The translations under genes and the position numbers were made by a program. 21,119 bases of DNA from Tieghemiomyces parasiticus. Taxonomy: Eukaryota > Kickxellomycota > Dimargaritomycetes > Dimargaritales > Dimargaritaceae. A model generated the notes under the pieces. That model was not told where the DNA came from. It saw nothing but the letters and a program-made list of their open reading frames with translations, and did not search any database. Shown one piece after another: positions 19,719-21,119 of this stretch (position 1 is its first letter; every line of letters begins with the position of its first letter). The stretch lies in assembly GCA_027575765.1 (NCBI GenBank), contig JANBPT010000844.1:1-21119 (forward strand). Reading direction: 5' to 3'.

Positions 19719-20990
19719 ATGGCAAGCGCTCAACAGTTGCACCGAATACTCTGCCGTAGCTGTCGTGGGGCCCTCACCATAGGGTCGCTGGTACTGCCAC
19801 TCCGCTCCTTGCAGCCGTCCAGCCCCTTAGAACTGCTCTACGCAATGCCCTTCAAGCCCAGTTTTTCCCGCCTGTCGCAAGGTGTCATTTCCAACAACTA
19901 ATAGCCTACCAGCGCCGACTTCTTCTAATTTAGTGCTTTGCGTCCCTTCGCCCCGCCAGACCCAAACCGCCCTTCGTAGGCGAATCCGAGCTATGGGCAA
20001 GCCGGCCGCATCTCCCCGAGTAACCACTATAGCCACTCCTCTACCCATCGTCCCGCGACCGGACCTGGTCGACCGGTTGGAGAGGTTCCTACAACTGGAG
20101 GATTGTCGGGACCTGACCTCACTGCAGCGGGCTAGCATCGGTCAGGATCTATACGAACTGGTCACAGCTCTGGATGCCGTTGCCGACCGAACCCGACAAT
20201 TTACTACCGACGCCGAGCGTTGGGCCTCGTTAGCTAAGGTAGGTCTCCTCTCATCTGAGATGGGCTTGGCCTGTCCGACCGTGAACTAGGACCTTGAGAG
20301 CATACCTCTATCGGGGGGTCCCACTATTTACCCGCCGTTGCAAGCAAAACCCGCCGCCTTCCCCTACACACGTACCTTAATTATTAGGCCGTCCAGGACA
20401 ATAGCTTGACCAAACTCTGTGTCCACCATCAAACCCTTCATCTTCAGATGCGGGCTCAGGAGTACGAAATTGAGGCTTTGCAAGGTAAATCTAATATGAT
20501 TTAGTCATAACTTTAATGGTCGCGCTCTCTAGAAACCGCCCGGAACCTAACCGTTAAAGTGGCATCATCGTTTGCCCGATATCCCTACCAAATATCAGCA
20601 CGTCTCGAACTTGCCGCCCAGAAATCGGCCGTGGCTGCCAAGACACAGATCAGCGCCCACCTGGAGCGCGAGTCCCTGTTGCTCGCGACCGATCTGGAAA
20701 ACCTGCAAGACCGTATCGCCGAGTCGGCTACCATGACCACTTGCTTCTCCAAGGTAAGTCCAGTGCAGGTTATGGTCGTTCTTTCCCTTGCCCGTGCCCC
20801 ACTGGTCACCTAGTGAGCCTCCGACTAATCATTTGGTACCCACCTTTACCACCTGTCTTATTTTTCTTCTGATGCGCAACCATGCCGCTAGACTTTTGCG
20901 GTACCCATAACCATGATTGTAGGTTTATCGCTGCTTATCATGCTGCCTGAGTTTTTAGTGGTCTTCAGGGCGGCGCGCATCATCCCATGA
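19719..20990 (+). CDS. Coiled-coil protein with presequence-like N-terminus and C-terminal membrane segment (5 exons)
   Basis: Join 19719-19881, 19934-20238, 20388-20484, 20533-20753, 20892-20990, giving 885 nt and 294 residues. Introns are 52, 149, 48 and 138 nt; donors are GTGTCA, GTAGGT, GTAAAT and GTAAGT, and phases agree at every junction. Residues 1-54 contain many Arg, Ser and Leu and a single acidic residue (Glu38), like a mitochondrial presequence. The middle (about 95-260) is helical and heptad-like. The last exon gives a hydrophobic segment at about 264-287 (TMIVGLSLLIMLPEFLVVF) and a short basic tail, RAARIIP. A mitochondrial inner-membrane coiled-coil protein is an inference from this layout; the name is unknown. 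Exon 1 has the weakest donor; the next in-frame ATG is at 19993. Confidence 0.6.
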
Positions 20991-21020
20991 CCCGTCGCTG
21001 ACGAGCCGCCTTAGAGTACC

Positions 21021-21119
21021 TCACAATATATATATATATATATATGTTGTGTCGACGCCGTCCGACGATTCCGTGCCAGGCTCTTCGGTGCCCCCAGTGA
21101 CGGCACTTTCCTGCACGGG
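21021..21119 (-). CDS. Possible C-terminal end of a minus-strand gene running off the window
   Basis: From the right edge the minus strand is open for 32 codons to TGA at 21021-21023. The tail is acidic and Ser/Thr/Gly-rich, then passes into the AT microsatellite as alternating Tyr-Ile. It is too short to judge, and the plus strand is open here as well. Confidence 0.2.
   Translation of the reverse strand, partial: PVQESAVTGGTEEPGTESSDGVDTTYIYIYIL
21026..21045. repeat. (AT)10 microsatellite
   Basis: Twenty bases of perfect AT dinucleotide repeat, 36 nt beyond the stop codon of the plus-strand coiled-coil gene. Confidence 0.9.

Overview
The window looks like nuclear DNA of a GC-rich filamentous or early-diverging fungus. 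Genes are split by short spliceosomal introns (about 48 to 250 nt, GTRAGT-type donors, CTAAT/CTAAC-like branch sites). The recognisable proteins are eukaryotic: an END3-type EH-domain endocytosis protein, a cytosolic 2-Cys peroxiredoxin, and an RA plus tandem-PH protein. There are no operons. A decayed transposable element carries a TnpB/Fanzor-like protein of the sort common in Mucoromycota, Zoopagomycota and chytrids. Placement among early-diverging fungi is inference; no species can be named.

Layout. 1-350 (+): C-terminal end of an unidentified low-complexity protein. About 1019-3374: an island almost devoid of CpG, holding on the minus strand a heavily decayed Fanzor-like (eukaryotic TnpB-type, RuvC nuclease) gene. 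5165-6085 (+): TATA box, intronless 2-Cys peroxiredoxin (TSA1 type) and poly(A) signal. 6492-7853 (-): a five-exon peroxiredoxin-like gene, convergent with the first, whose catalytic residues are all replaced. 7854-9548: mostly unassigned, with several isolated minus-strand exon candidates and two microsatellites. 9549-11042 (-): END3 in two exons. 11900-15043 (-): single-exon 1047-aa protein with an RA/FERM-F1-like domain and two interrupted PH domains. 15044-19700: an ambiguous region in which several frames stay open; candidate minus-strand exons are listed, but no complete gene model is claimed. 19719-20990 (+): a five-exon gene for a 294-aa coiled-coil protein with a presequence-like N-terminus and a C-terminal membrane segment. 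The right edge holds an (AT)10 microsatellite and a possible gene end on the minus strand.

Functional links are limited. The two peroxiredoxin genes are neighbouring paralogues: one has a complete 2-Cys catalytic set, the other looks like a pseudoenzyme. END3 and the RA-PH protein are consecutive on the same strand, and both plausibly act at the plasma membrane or cortex. The most unusual items are the fossil RNA-guided-nuclease-like gene, whose stops fit CpG decay, and the divergent peroxiredoxin whose altered active site lies on its own 36-nt exon.
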